A DNA stretch of 64,000 bases. Source: Lasiosphaeria ovina. Lineage: Eukaryota > Ascomycota > Sordariomycetes > Sordariales > Lasiosphaeriaceae. The DNA is taken from the NCBI GenBank assembly GCA_033439765.1, contig JAULSN010000002.1, forward strand, positions 3,844,001 through 3,908,000, written 5' to 3'. The notes under the pieces were generated by a model. The model saw only the letters and a list, made by a program, of their open reading frames with translations, had not been told where the DNA came from and did no database searches. The position numbers and the translations under genes were made by a program. Each line of letters begins with the position of its first letter. The stretch's first letter is position 1. This document shows, piece after piece, positions 44,065 through 53,389 of this stretch.

Positions 44065-45146
44065 ATGCTCGATCAGGTCGAGACTGCTTCGCAGAAACGA
44101 AAGGCCTCGCCAGCTCCACCTACCGACGATGAGGCGCTGAAACGTGTTAAAGTTGAGGCAAGCGACGGCGTGGCGCTTCCCCGCGATGCCAGTCACAGCC
44201 ACGACAGCAATGGGGTCGACCAGGCCTCTGGCGGAACCATTTCGCCGGCTGGGGTGCCATCGAAGCAGCAAGAGCCACTAGAAGCAGCGCGCGGCGGGAG
44301 ACCGGGCGACATGGGAGAGCCAGCTTTGCGGTCCAAACCAATGACGCAGAGGCCTCTTGCGCCGCCGGCAGCGGCAGCGGCAGCGGTCCGCCGTAACATT
44401 AGCCAGGAGGAAAAGAAACGGGGGCAGCGCTTGTTCGGGGGCTTGCTCAGCACGCTAAGTCAGACTACATCCAGCTCACAGCACAAGAAGAGGCTGGAGA
44501 TGGACCGGCGCCAGCACGAGAAGGTACAGCATAAGAGAGCCGAGGATGACAGGCGCAGAGCCGAGAAGCTAGCAAAGCTCAACCGAGTCCGCAAGATTGC
44601 CCAAGTCGAGTTTGATGAGCAAGTGGTATGTGTTGGCGTCACTGCCCCCCCCCCTTCCCCACTTGCGAAGCCGAGAAGCTGTTTAACTAACCCCTGTGGA
44701 AGATGCGAACCCGGCACTCGAGCATGATGACAGCGGCGCGGAGTCTCCGGACCAGGACCGAGCCGAGACTGGTAAGTCGTAACGCCAGATTTCCATACCT
44801 TACATGTTCGCATGCTAACAACTTCCCCCAGCACTACCGGCCGTGGCAGCTCACCGCGGACGATGAACGCACCATCGAAAAGCAAATACGTGCAGCCGAA
44901 GAGACGGTGGAGCGGGAGAAGCAAGAGTTCAGGCGCAGCAAAGAGCGGAGACTCGACGAGTTGGGAGTTCCTCGCCCGCCGCCATCTCAGCAGCCAGAAA
45001 CCTCGGTCGGTGAGCCCACACCTCTGCAAGATACTAACCGCCACGCTCTGGCTCTACCATCCAGGGTTCACGCCGGCGATAAGGACACCGATGACACCGG
45101 CGATGATTTGATGGACCAGGACAAGGAGGATACCGTTCTCTACTGA
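44065..45146 (+). CDS. Pinin/SDK/MemA-domain nuclear protein, 3 exons
   Basis: Exons are 44065-44625, 44703-44771 and 44832-45146, for 314 residues. A disordered N-terminus with basic patches (QKRKASP; ALKRVKVEA) precedes the Pinin/SDK/MemA domain, which opens RRNISQEEKKRGQRLFGGLL. That domain continues as a long charged coiled coil (KAEDD-type repeats; RRRAEKLAKLNRVRKIAQVEFDEQ split by intron 1), then HYRPWQLTADDERTIEKQI and REKQEFRRSKERRLDEL. The C-terminus is acidic and ends EDTVLY. Known of the family: nuclear proteins linked to the exon-junction complex and alternative splicing in animals; the fungal versions are little studied. Intron 2 (60 nt) is in frame and stop-free. A possible extra intron near 45010-45064 would change the C-terminus, but the uninterrupted frame gives the family-like acidic tail and is preferred. 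Confidence 0.85.
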
Positions 45147-45489
45147 CACGAAAAGCCTCTCAAGACCTCCTGCCGCGGGGCTTAACTGCAACTTTTCCAC
45201 ATTGTATGATGAGTAAAGATTATCTATGCTGTAGGGTTTGTAGTGTTGTGTTTTTGGGCGGGGTCCGTTTTCCTCTGCAGCGCTTTAGCTCGTGTAGATT
45301 TTCCCACTGGCCCTATATATGTAACATTCGAGGAGAGGTGGTTTGCTATATTGTTTAGGAGGTAACTCGGGCGGAAAGGGGGGCAAAGGGTGGGTGGAAT
45401 GCTTCTCTCAGACGGTTATCGTATCACCACGCACGCAAGTAAACTTCACGCGTATGGTAGCACGGCGCTCTAACGGATTCTTTTTTTTT

Positions 45490-45520
<31 letters not shown>

Positions 45521-46550
45521 GGGGAAGGAGGGGGCAGACTATCGTAGCTTAACTAATCAATTACCTGCTGGTAACGATCTGGCTGCTCAGCAACTCTGTC
45601 CACCGTGCTCATGCTCAACTTCCTCATCTAAAAAGTTCGATTGATTTTCCCCTTTTCCATCGAGTCGTAGTGTCGCCCTAGTCCATATCTTGCAAGAAAA
45701 TAGCAGCAGAAACCTTGGCTACTTATGATAGGAGTATCAACACCCAGGACTGGGTTAAGCCTTCCGGGAATCAAGCCAGGGGTGACTCGCCGCAGATTGA
45801 GGAGGTGAGGTGTGACAGACTGACGTAAACGTGGACCAGATCCCACTGCCTAGATAGTCAAGGTATGTATATACCTACCACAAAAGAGAAAGTCTATTCG
45901 TGTTCGAACTGTCAAAAACATATATCTGCTCGCACCGTAGTACATACCTAACTTTTAACTTTCACTGATTGGTATAGCCGTGCGAAACTCGACGTGAGTC
46001 GCATTCCACCGGCATGTGCCGGACGATCTATGGGCTTGACGAATAAGATCAGCCTCAGAAAGCCTTCATCGGGACTATTGCAACAAGCAGATAGGTCTTT
46101 AGCATATATTCTTGGACTTCGCGCGGTTAATATTTGGATAGATGGGATAGTCTTAACCGCTAACAATTCATGTAAAGCACCTATCTGGGGACGATAAATG
46201 GTAGAGTTTTAGCCAGGGATATTGAAAACGGGCATGTGACGAGGGATTGAGGCCCCAATACTCAGTTATCGGTTATAGATATTTATACACCCGTATCATG
46301 ATTACCCCAACCAAATAGACGATACCAGCTCACGCCCCCCCCTCCTTGAACACCTAGCACACGAGGTAACCTCTTCCGATCCTCCTGCACTAGCAGGTCG
46401 CCCCCCTTAATATATATATACAAATGCTTAACCAATAACCAGAAAGACGAGCCGACTCCCCTTGCAATGATGACAGCTTATATACAAGACAAAAGAAAAT
46501 GTCAACCCAACGGATGATGTAATTTACATTGCGGCCTTAGCTGACCCCAC
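45147..46550. other. Convergent 3' spacer, pinin-like gene / mip1, with T/G homopolymer
   Basis: 1.4 kb. Bases 45481-45499 are a T-run that switches directly into a G-run of about 25 (45500-45524). The right half, 45.8-46.5 kb, is AT-rich with short TATATA tracts near 46411-46420. It should carry both 3' ends. No coding evidence. Confidence 0.5.
45481..45524. repeat. Poly-T to poly-G homopolymer junction
   Basis: About 19 T followed directly by about 25 G. It is the longest G-run in the window (others: about 16 near 20721 and about 17 near 39148). True lengths are uncertain because sequencing of such runs is error-prone. Confidence 0.8.
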
Positions 46551-49500
46551 TCATAGCCTCGAGGGCTTGCCTGTAGTCCTGGAACCTTGTCTGATTCTCT
46601 CCCAGTCCCACTTGCGGTCAAACGACGTGCTGCTGCGGTAGCGGTTTCCTCCCAGGGCTTCCGTCACCGACATGGGTTCCCGCTGGGGGGCGGACACCAG
46701 CCGGGCATTGGAGTGATATGGTAACACGTTTTTTGTGGTAGTCGTGGGTGGAGCCGGTTTCTTGATCTCTTTGAGGATCTCCCTAAACTCGGCATCGACG
46801 TTGGTAATTTGGGCGCGGATGAAGCGTAGCTGCGCGGCGGAGTCGATACCCTCAGCCTCGACGAGCTCCTGCATGACGGGCTTGCGCGGCGTGTAGGAGA
46901 TGCCGTCCAGATTGGGGGCGTAGCGCGGGTCCGGGACGATGGCCGGGTCGAGGCGGGCGCGGTCGCCTTTTGCCAGCAGGCCGGTGATGTCGATGCTATC
47001 TCCCGGGGCGATGGCGATAGGGTTGCTGGGGGTGACGCAGTCCATGTCGACCTCCTTGCGCAGGACGTGATCGATGTCGATGGCGGAGAAAAATGCGCAG
47101 CTCTGGGGCAGGTCGTGGATGCCGACCTGCTGGGCGAACATGGCGCGGGTCCAGATGTTGGCGATTTGCAGGGCCATTGCGGCGCGATACTTGTCGTGGT
47201 CCTCGACGAGATAGCGTATCTCGTCATGCACGGTGATGGCCAGGCGGGCGGCGAGGTTGTAGCGTCGCGTTAGATAATCCATGGCGACAATCAAGAGGTG
47301 AAGATAGTCGACGCCGCTAGACTGGATGGCCCAGTTGATGCGCGACGTCAGGTAGCCGCCCTTGCTCATGAAGCGGCTCATCAGAGCCTCGGTGATCCCG
47401 GCGCCGAGGACCGGGGTGCGGGGCCGCTCTTGCTCAGCAAACTCTTCTAGCTTGTTGAAGACGAAGGACTCGGTGCCGCCGCGCCAGAAGGGTCGCTTAT
47501 ACAGCGCCTTCCTGTTGGTCTTTGCGCCTTTGGTAGTGGCGTACAGCTTGGCGGCGATCGCCAACGTCTCCTTTTCGCTCAGGCTAGGGTTGAATTGGCG
47601 GAGGAGCTGGGCGGCGAACTTGAGGCCGGCACCGTAGATGCGGCCGTAGTTGAATATCTTAGCATCGTTGCGAGTGATACCGAGAATAGCGGCGGTACGG
47701 CTATGTAGATCGGTGCCGGCCGCCTTGGTGCCTTCGAGTGTCATGAAGCCAATGGCGTTGCCGCCGTGGAGCTTGAAGGTGGCGTCGCCCACGACAGACG
47801 CAATCCACAGCTCCTCCGAGTCAACATCAGCGCCGACGAAGACATGGCCGGGCGGGGCGCGAACCATGGCCTTGAGCTCGGAGCCGACGCGGTTCCTTTT
47901 TGCGTTGGATGCTGTCAGCCACGTGTTCTCGACAGCGCGGCGGGTGACGGTGCCCATCGGGATGACTTGGGGGAGGATAAATCCTTCGTTAGAAGCGGCC
48001 CCGCTGTCCCTGCTGGGAAGACTGTCCTCGTAGACAACCAGCTGGGACCTGATTCTGTCGCGCGCACTGATCCAGTACGAGCACGACGCGTTCATCTCGA
48101 GCGCCTCCTTTGCATACGAGAATTCGGACGAAAGAGTTCCATTCTCAAAATAAGCGAGGTATCCCTTGGCCATGGGATTGCCGCACCGGGCCGTGGGGCC
48201 GTCCTTGTGCGGGAGCTTGAAGTAGACATGCGAGCGGTCCTCCTTCAGCGCCGTGACGGTCTCGTCACTGACGTCACACGGCACCATCTGCCGCGCCGTG
48301 TAGGTAGCTAGTTCGGCGCGCGGGACCCTAAAGGTCCAACCGTACTTGTCGGACCAGAACAGGGGGTAACCGTCCCACGATAGACGGAGAAGAAGCGGGG
48401 CTATCCTAGTGCGGACCGTGAGATTAATAGACGAGTCGGCCTTGGTGAACAGGTCCTTGTACCACTTGGGCATGCCGGGCATCTTCTGCCTAGCTGCGGG
48501 TCGCGGCGGGTCGTTCTTCCTTTTTCCCTTGACCATCTTAACCTCTTGTCCGGACCAGTCGAGCTGCTGCATCCAGGGGTCGCTAGTCCACTTGTCGGAA
48601 TCGCCCTTGATTTCCAGAGCCTTTTCGGTCAGTAAGATCAAGCGTTCCTGGACAGCCGCCGAGAGGCGCTGATATGTTGCCTCGGAGTTCGCTATGTACG
48701 AGTCCCAGGACTTGTTGACGGGGAGGATAACGGATGAAAGGTGGCGGAGTGCAGCAAAGCTAACAGGGTGCGGGCAGGTCTGGAGGAAGGTAGGAAAGAC
48801 GATCTGGTAAACTCGGTGAGTGATGGCGACATCTGCAGCGCAGTAGGTCAGGAGGTCGTCAAGCTTGGCCAGCACGCCTTCGCGGTCTAGCTCGCCGAAC
48901 GAGTTCCGAATCTCCTTGTCAATGGAGACGTCGAGGTGGAACTTTGCGACATCCCGGAGAGAGTTGATGGAGCTCCGCTCAACCCAGAGCTCCTCCTCGT
49001 CGTGGGCAAACGAGTTGTTGTTGAGTAGCTCGGCCAACTCAATGTCGTTGGTCTGCTGGGAGATTTTGTCACGCAGCTCTCTATTCTTCTTGTGCTTCAT
49101 CCACGTTGGCCGCTGGCGAGAGCACATGCCGTTCACAGCGACGTGCAGTGACATGGTGTCGAGGAACGAGTTTCTAGTCTGCTTCAGGTCGTACTCCTCG
49201 AGTATCCTGGCGCGGTCGTAGCCCACATTGTGTCCCACGATAGCCCTCTCCACCGAGGGGTCGCCGAGGGGTATCAGCTGCCTGTCGTTGTCCGTCTCGC
49301 CGAGCAGCCACGGCGACAACCACGCATACCAAGCGTCAGGGGTGGCAGCGCAGGCCATGACGGCAAAGGGGCTGTGTTTCCACATGACTTCGGTGTCGAA
49401 AGCGAGCATGTTCCCCTGGGGGGCCACGCCCTCCTCGGTACGCCCATCCGGATAGTACTTGGTCCAACCGCTCGTGCGCTTCCATGCTCGCGGCTTGGGT

Positions 49501-50000
49501 AGGAGGGTGGCGCGCGCAAACTGCTTCGCGTGCGAGAGAAAGGGCTCGGCGGCGTCGACGCCAAGCTTGTAGAAATGCTCATCTAGCGTTTCTCCTGCCA
49601 GGGGCGGGAGGTCAAAGGCAACGGGGGCCGAGTTGTCGGTATTCTTGCCAAGAAGATCGTGCCGGCGGAGGTGGTCACGAGCAAGTTCAACAAGCTCCGG
49701 GGACGGCGGCGAAGTGTTGCCACGGGGGAAGAGCTGGTCGTAGACGTGGGAGCTCAGTTGCTGCACACCGATTTCGTTGAAGCGGGCGGCGCAGGGAACA
49801 GCAAAATTTGTGTCGGCAGCAGCAGTGGCGCCGGGGGGGACGGCGACGGCGACGACAGACTCCCACCGGCGCTGGTGGAATGCGGCCAAGGACGGCACGG
49901 GGCGGCGGGCGGCGCGGTGCTTCGCAAGGCGGATGAATCGAGGCGTCGCGGTCGCGACCGGCCCATGTCTCCCCGCAAGGCCGCGCACGGGGGCTAGCAT
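46551..50000 (-). CDS. mip1: Mitochondrial DNA polymerase gamma catalytic subunit
   Basis: A single exon of 1,149 residues from the ATG at 50000-49998. The Arg-rich, acid-poor N-terminus (first ~50 residues, RFIRLAKHRAARRP) is a mitochondrial targeting sequence. The 3'-5' exonuclease part shows FDTEVMW (Exo I, about residue 201) and GHNVGYDRARI (Exo II). The polymerase part shows VGADVDSEELWIASV (motif A, about residue 720), KIFNYGRIYGAG (motif B, about 780) and ITVHDEIRYL (motif C, about 920). The C-terminus has no extra domain. Known role: the only replicative polymerase of fungal mitochondria, with proofreading. It is somewhat shorter than yeast Mip1 (1,254). No intron is required, and all key catalytic acids seen are intact. 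Its start lies about 800 bp from the divergent broken F-box gene. Confidence 0.95.
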   Translation of the reverse strand: MLAPVRGLAGRHGPVATATPRFIRLAKHRAARRPVPSLAAFHQRRWESVVAVAVPPGATAAADTNFAVPCAARFNEIGVQQLSSHVYDQLFPRGNTSPPSPELVELARDHLRRHDLLGKNTDNSAPVAFDLPPLAGETLDEHFYKLGVDAAEPFLSHAKQFARATLLPKPRAWKRTSGWTKYYPDGRTEEGVAPQGNMLAFDTEVMWKHSPFAVMACAATPDAWYAWLSPWLLGETDNDRQLIPLGDPSVERAIVGHNVGYDRARILEEYDLKQTRNSFLDTMSLHVAVNGMCSRQRPTWMKHKKNRELRDKISQQTNDIELAELLNNNSFAHDEEELWVERSSINSLRDVAKFHLDVSIDKEIRNSFGELDREGVLAKLDDLLTYCAADVAITHRVYQIVFPTFLQTCPHPVSFAALRHLSSVILPVNKSWDSYIANSEATYQRLSAAVQERLILLTEKALEIKGDSDKWTSDPWMQQLDWSGQEVKMVKGKRKNDPPRPAARQKMPGMPKWYKDLFTKADSSINLTVRTRIAPLLLRLSWDGYPLFWSDKYGWTFRVPRAELATYTARQMVPCDVSDETVTALKEDRSHVYFKLPHKDGPTARCGNPMAKGYLAYFENGTLSSEFSYAKEALEMNASCSYWISARDRIRSQLVVYEDSLPSRDSGAASNEGFILPQVIPMGTVTRRAVENTWLTASNAKRNRVGSELKAMVRAPPGHVFVGADVDSEELWIASVVGDATFKLHGGNAIGFMTLEGTKAAGTDLHSRTAAILGITRNDAKIFNYGRIYGAGLKFAAQLLRQFNPSLSEKETLAIAAKLYATTKGAKTNRKALYKRPFWRGGTESFVFNKLEEFAEQERPRTPVLGAGITEALMSRFMSKGGYLTSRINWAIQSSGVDYLHLLIVAMDYLTRRYNLAARLAITVHDEIRYLVEDHDKYRAAMALQIANIWTRAMFAQQVGIHDLPQSCAFFSAIDIDHVLRKEVDMDCVTPSNPIAIAPGDSIDITGLLAKGDRARLDPAIVPDPRYAPNLDGISYTPRKPVMQELVEAEGIDSAAQLRFIRAQITNVDAEFREILKEIKKPAPPTTTTKNVLPYHSNARLVSAPQREPMSVTEALGGNRYRSSTSFDRKWDWERIRQGSRTTGKPSRL

Positions 50001-50798
50001 TCTTCTGAGCTCGCAAACGCGTGTTCAAGTCATGTTCGGTGTCGCTGAGGCAACCAGCAGTGTGCTGGCGGGAGGCGGGAGGCGGGCGGTCGGTTGCTTT
50101 GTGGCAAGCGACTCTTGTCTGACGATGGGCGCAATGAATGAATGCTATCATGTCGCCCAGAAATTTTGCTGCCAAGAAGTAGGCCACTAGGCCCCTGGTT
50201 GCCCGGCAAGCCTGGGTTCCTTGGGTCATTTGCCTTTGGCCCTTTGCAGCCTAGCGAGATTCCCCGCCAAATCCAGGCCCCGTCGTATTCTCCACAATGG
50301 ATCCGCTTCCGGTAATTCTTCACTGGTGACTTTAAGTTAATTAAACCCTCCTACTAACGAGTATGTTTGCCGTACTGGACCTGCCTGAATTCAAGCTGCT
50401 TCAATTCCCAGACGTCGGAAATCGCAGTTTCGCCCTATTAGTGGGCTACGGGGTATGTACTGTTCAACCGCATATCTGATAGCTTTCGAATTGGCCTGAC
50501 TGATGCTGGCACCATTTGCTCGAGGCCTGCGGCATCAGATATGCTCAGCAGCTGGCGAGGTCGCGAGGATTGTGTTTGACGCCATTGTCAAAGTTATTTC
50601 TTGTACGGAGATAGCTACGGTTTGGGCAACGTTATGGACAGTCGACCGGGCATGCTCAGCATAAAAAATAAAATAAAATGGAAGGTTTACGGTTACAAGT
50701 GGCCGGTTCCCAGGCTATATATATGGACCTACCTCTGTCCAGGAGGCAGTTCTCCCTTCCCAAAACCATTCACTTCAAGTCTACCGCTCCATCACACC
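50001..50798. promoter_or_regulatory. Divergent promoter region mip1 / F-box pseudogene
   Basis: Both transcription units start outward from these 798 bp. A TATATATA sits at 50716-50723, about 75 bp before the F-box ATG, a good TATA-box position and evidence that the dead gene once had its own core promoter. The mip1 side is GC-rich without a clear TATA. Confidence 0.5.
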
Positions 50799-52498
50799 AT
50801 GTCTCCAATAAACCCTGACATGAAGCAAGGGAGCTCGGGGTGGAATAAATTGCCTGGAGTAATCCGGCTTCTCATCCTAGAAGCCCTGATGCAAGACGGC
50901 TGCACACTGAGTTGCTTTGCAACGGGATCTCGAGAGTGGCAAACGGTGCTCGAGCGACACAACTTCGCCCGAATCAAACTAACACCATTACGCACTGTTG
51001 ACTTTGGTTCGATGATTCATCGCAACCGGGCTCTCGTTGGCTATATCTGGTTCTGCCTGGAAGTCGATGACTACGACTGCACCACCTGCGCGCCTACGTA
51101 CCGTGAAATAACAGACAGAGATGAGCGTGCAGAGGCATTCATTATCAGCAACACAGACAACTGTCCTATCACCACGGCATTCCAGAATCTGTTCTCGGCT
51201 CTCAGCACGTGGGACCATGGCGGCGATTTGACACTCGATATTAGCATCTACCCGCCTAGTGACTCGGAACATTGGTTTAAATAGCTGACCTTTGTGCCCG
51301 ATACGCCTTCAGATGTGCTAGTGGGCCGTGGTATAGAGCAAACGATATCGGACAAGGTCTGGGATGATCCCAAACATGGTTGGGTTGCCGACGCTCCGCT
51401 CCGCCTTCGGCGGCTATCGACAAAGTGTTCTGGGAGATTATGGACTCGGGACCGTTTGAAAGTGATCAGTTGGAGCTCTAATGGTGGGATCAGCTTCCAT
51501 CAGTCCCGGCGGTGATCACTCTACTTCTCCGTCAACAGAACCGCCGCAGATGGAAGCCGGACGCACTTGCACATATGCTTGCTCAGTTTCCAAGACTCCA
51601 GGAAGTCCACTACGAGCCCTGGAGGGAATGGTGCTCGTTTCAGGGGATTACAGATAGAGGTGAGTATTGCTGCATATACATAATTACGTTGTTACTCGCT
51701 TTCGTTTATATAGGTGCTCTATTGCTGATATCTGCACTCGTTATCTAGATTATGGATGTCTTTTCGAGTCCGTCCAACGTTGCAACAACGATCTCAAGAG
51801 ACTCGTGGTTTTCGGGAACTTCAATCAACAATACCCAGTCACTATGATTCGATTCCAGTTCGGGATTCCTGTGTCCGAGTGCGATAGTATTCGCAAGCCG
51901 TCCCCATCTGTTAACCGGATGATCACACTTGCCAGCCTCAAGCTTGAGCATCTCGCAGCATCGTTCATCGTAGATGCCGGCCAATTCTTCAAGATCGAAC
52001 CCTCTTGGGAGTGGCCAAACCTGACCTCGCTGGCGCTTAGTTCACAATTAACTAACGCCCGGCGGGAATCCAATCGAGATTAGAGCCATGCTTCAGGCAG
52101 CGGCGGCAGCGGCCAAAAGGATGCCGCAACTGAAAACAATGGAGATTTGGAACGGAAGAAAGGGGCTGGCGGCCCTCTTCAAGTACCAGGCGCTCCTGCC
52201 GACAAGGCAGGCCAGGATTACTTGGAGAGGCACATGGATATTAAACATAGAGCCATTTGTGATCCAGGCTTGGGAAGCCGTCGTGAAACAGTATGACTGT
52301 TGGAGACTCAGTTAGGTCCAGGAACAGCTGGAGGAAGCTCGTATCAAGTCTCACAGCGATGCAATTCACTACCTAATGCTTTCAAGCCAGGTCATTCGGC
52401 CCATCTCCCTGCAGCAGATTCGGATAGAACAGAAGGCTCTGGAGGGCGTGCGGACGATGCAACACCAAATGAACGAGACTTGGGAATTGACTGGGTAG
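50799..52498 (+). pseudogene. Broken F-box/DUF6546-like gene
   Basis: An ATG at 50799 opens MSPINPDMKQGSSGWNKLP, then an F-box-like helix pair (VIRLLILEALMQDGCTLSC) and REWQTVLERHNFARIKLT. The frame is cut by TAG at 51282, needs a frameshift near 51400 and meets TAA at 51479. It then continues as LLLRQQNRRRWKPDALAHML, crosses an intron with good borders (51660-51748) into FESVQRCNNDLKRLVVFGNF and SLKLEHLAASFIVDAGQFF. A second frameshift near 52050 leads to AMLQAAAAAAKRMP, then TAG at 52313, ending WELTG with a stop at 52498. The pieces form one colinear protein of about 535 residues. I recognise the family as the F-box proteins with the DUF6546 domain, which are multi-copy in plant-associated Sordariomycetes. 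At least three stops and two frameshifts make it non-functional as written. Confidence 0.8.
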
Positions 52499-53389
52499 GT
52501 ACCTAAATATATCGGGGGCTCGATTCACAGTAGGTGCTACGGAACGAGATGAGAGAATACCAGGGCTCGTTGAACACTTCTATGAGCAAAAGCATACGCA
52601 CGAAAGCCCAGTACAAACTAGAGATAAATTTAACAGTAAGAGACCACCGTCCGCACTACCCAGGACAACGCGGCTTTGCAACGCTCGACTTACGAACGGT
52701 GGGGTCATGATATCGCGACCAAGGTGCCTGTCTCTCAAGAAGTTTATGAATGGAAGATACCTCCGTACGGTTTTGAGAAGGTCATATTCGCGGTACACCT
52801 TCTAGATGTTGAAGCTAACAGAGGGCTCTAGGATTCTTCATTAGGGGCTCAAATAGCTACTGCCTCCATCAGAGCAAAACCATCAGGGCAAGCCGTGAGG
52901 AAGTCACGTCTTTCGTGTCTTGAGAAGTCCCCCGCTAACAACAACATTCAGGGATTGGACTGTAGCGGTCGGGCCCCACTATTGAGGTCGGATACAGTCG
53001 GTCTAGCGGACGGCATAGTCGATTTACCAGACTCGCCCATTTTTGGATCAACGCTTTGGACCTAAATTGAATAGCCGCTCAGAAGATACGCATCAGTTTT
53101 CTGTCTCCAATCTGACACGAAAAGACATGCCCGAGAAGACCAGCTCCTAACGCTTCTGAGCGGACAGGGACTATTTACGGGCACACGGGGTCTCCAAACA
53201 CGCACCTGCTGTCTTTCGCTTATTGTTGTCTGCCTTCTGCACGAGGTCAACTTGTACTTTTTTTTGTTTTTGCCTCGACGCTCCGAGACGAGACTGCTTC
53301 GCTGCCCTGCCCTAGCATACCTAGCTTCCTAGCTTCCTAGCCTCTGAGCATGCTGATGCGGCTGTCTTGTCGCGCAGCGCGACGTAGTC
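52499..53389. other. Spacer with repeat copy 2, upstream of the Slx8-like gene
   Basis: 890 bp. The first 300 bases may be further decayed gene sequence. The middle holds repeat copy 2. From 53.2 kb there is a poly-T tract (53258-53268) and CTAGCTTCC repeated near 53319-53341, just upstream of the next ATG. No gene supported. Confidence 0.45.
52800..52975 (+). mobile_element. Diverged copy 2 of the MITE-like repeat
   Basis: Shares with copy 1, in the same orientation, GCTCTAGGATTC...TTAGGGG...CTCAAATAGCTA, the later ACAACATTCAGG and the end GGATTGGACTGTAGC (copy 1: GGCATTGGATTGTAGC). The left inverted end was not found, so this copy is truncated or too decayed to read. Confidence 0.65.

Noticed and set aside
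50799..52498. Reading the stops in the F-box gene as recoding or as unusual introns
   Set aside because: The lesions need both frame changes and stop removal at five places without splice borders, while one proper intron is intact; decay is the simpler explanation.
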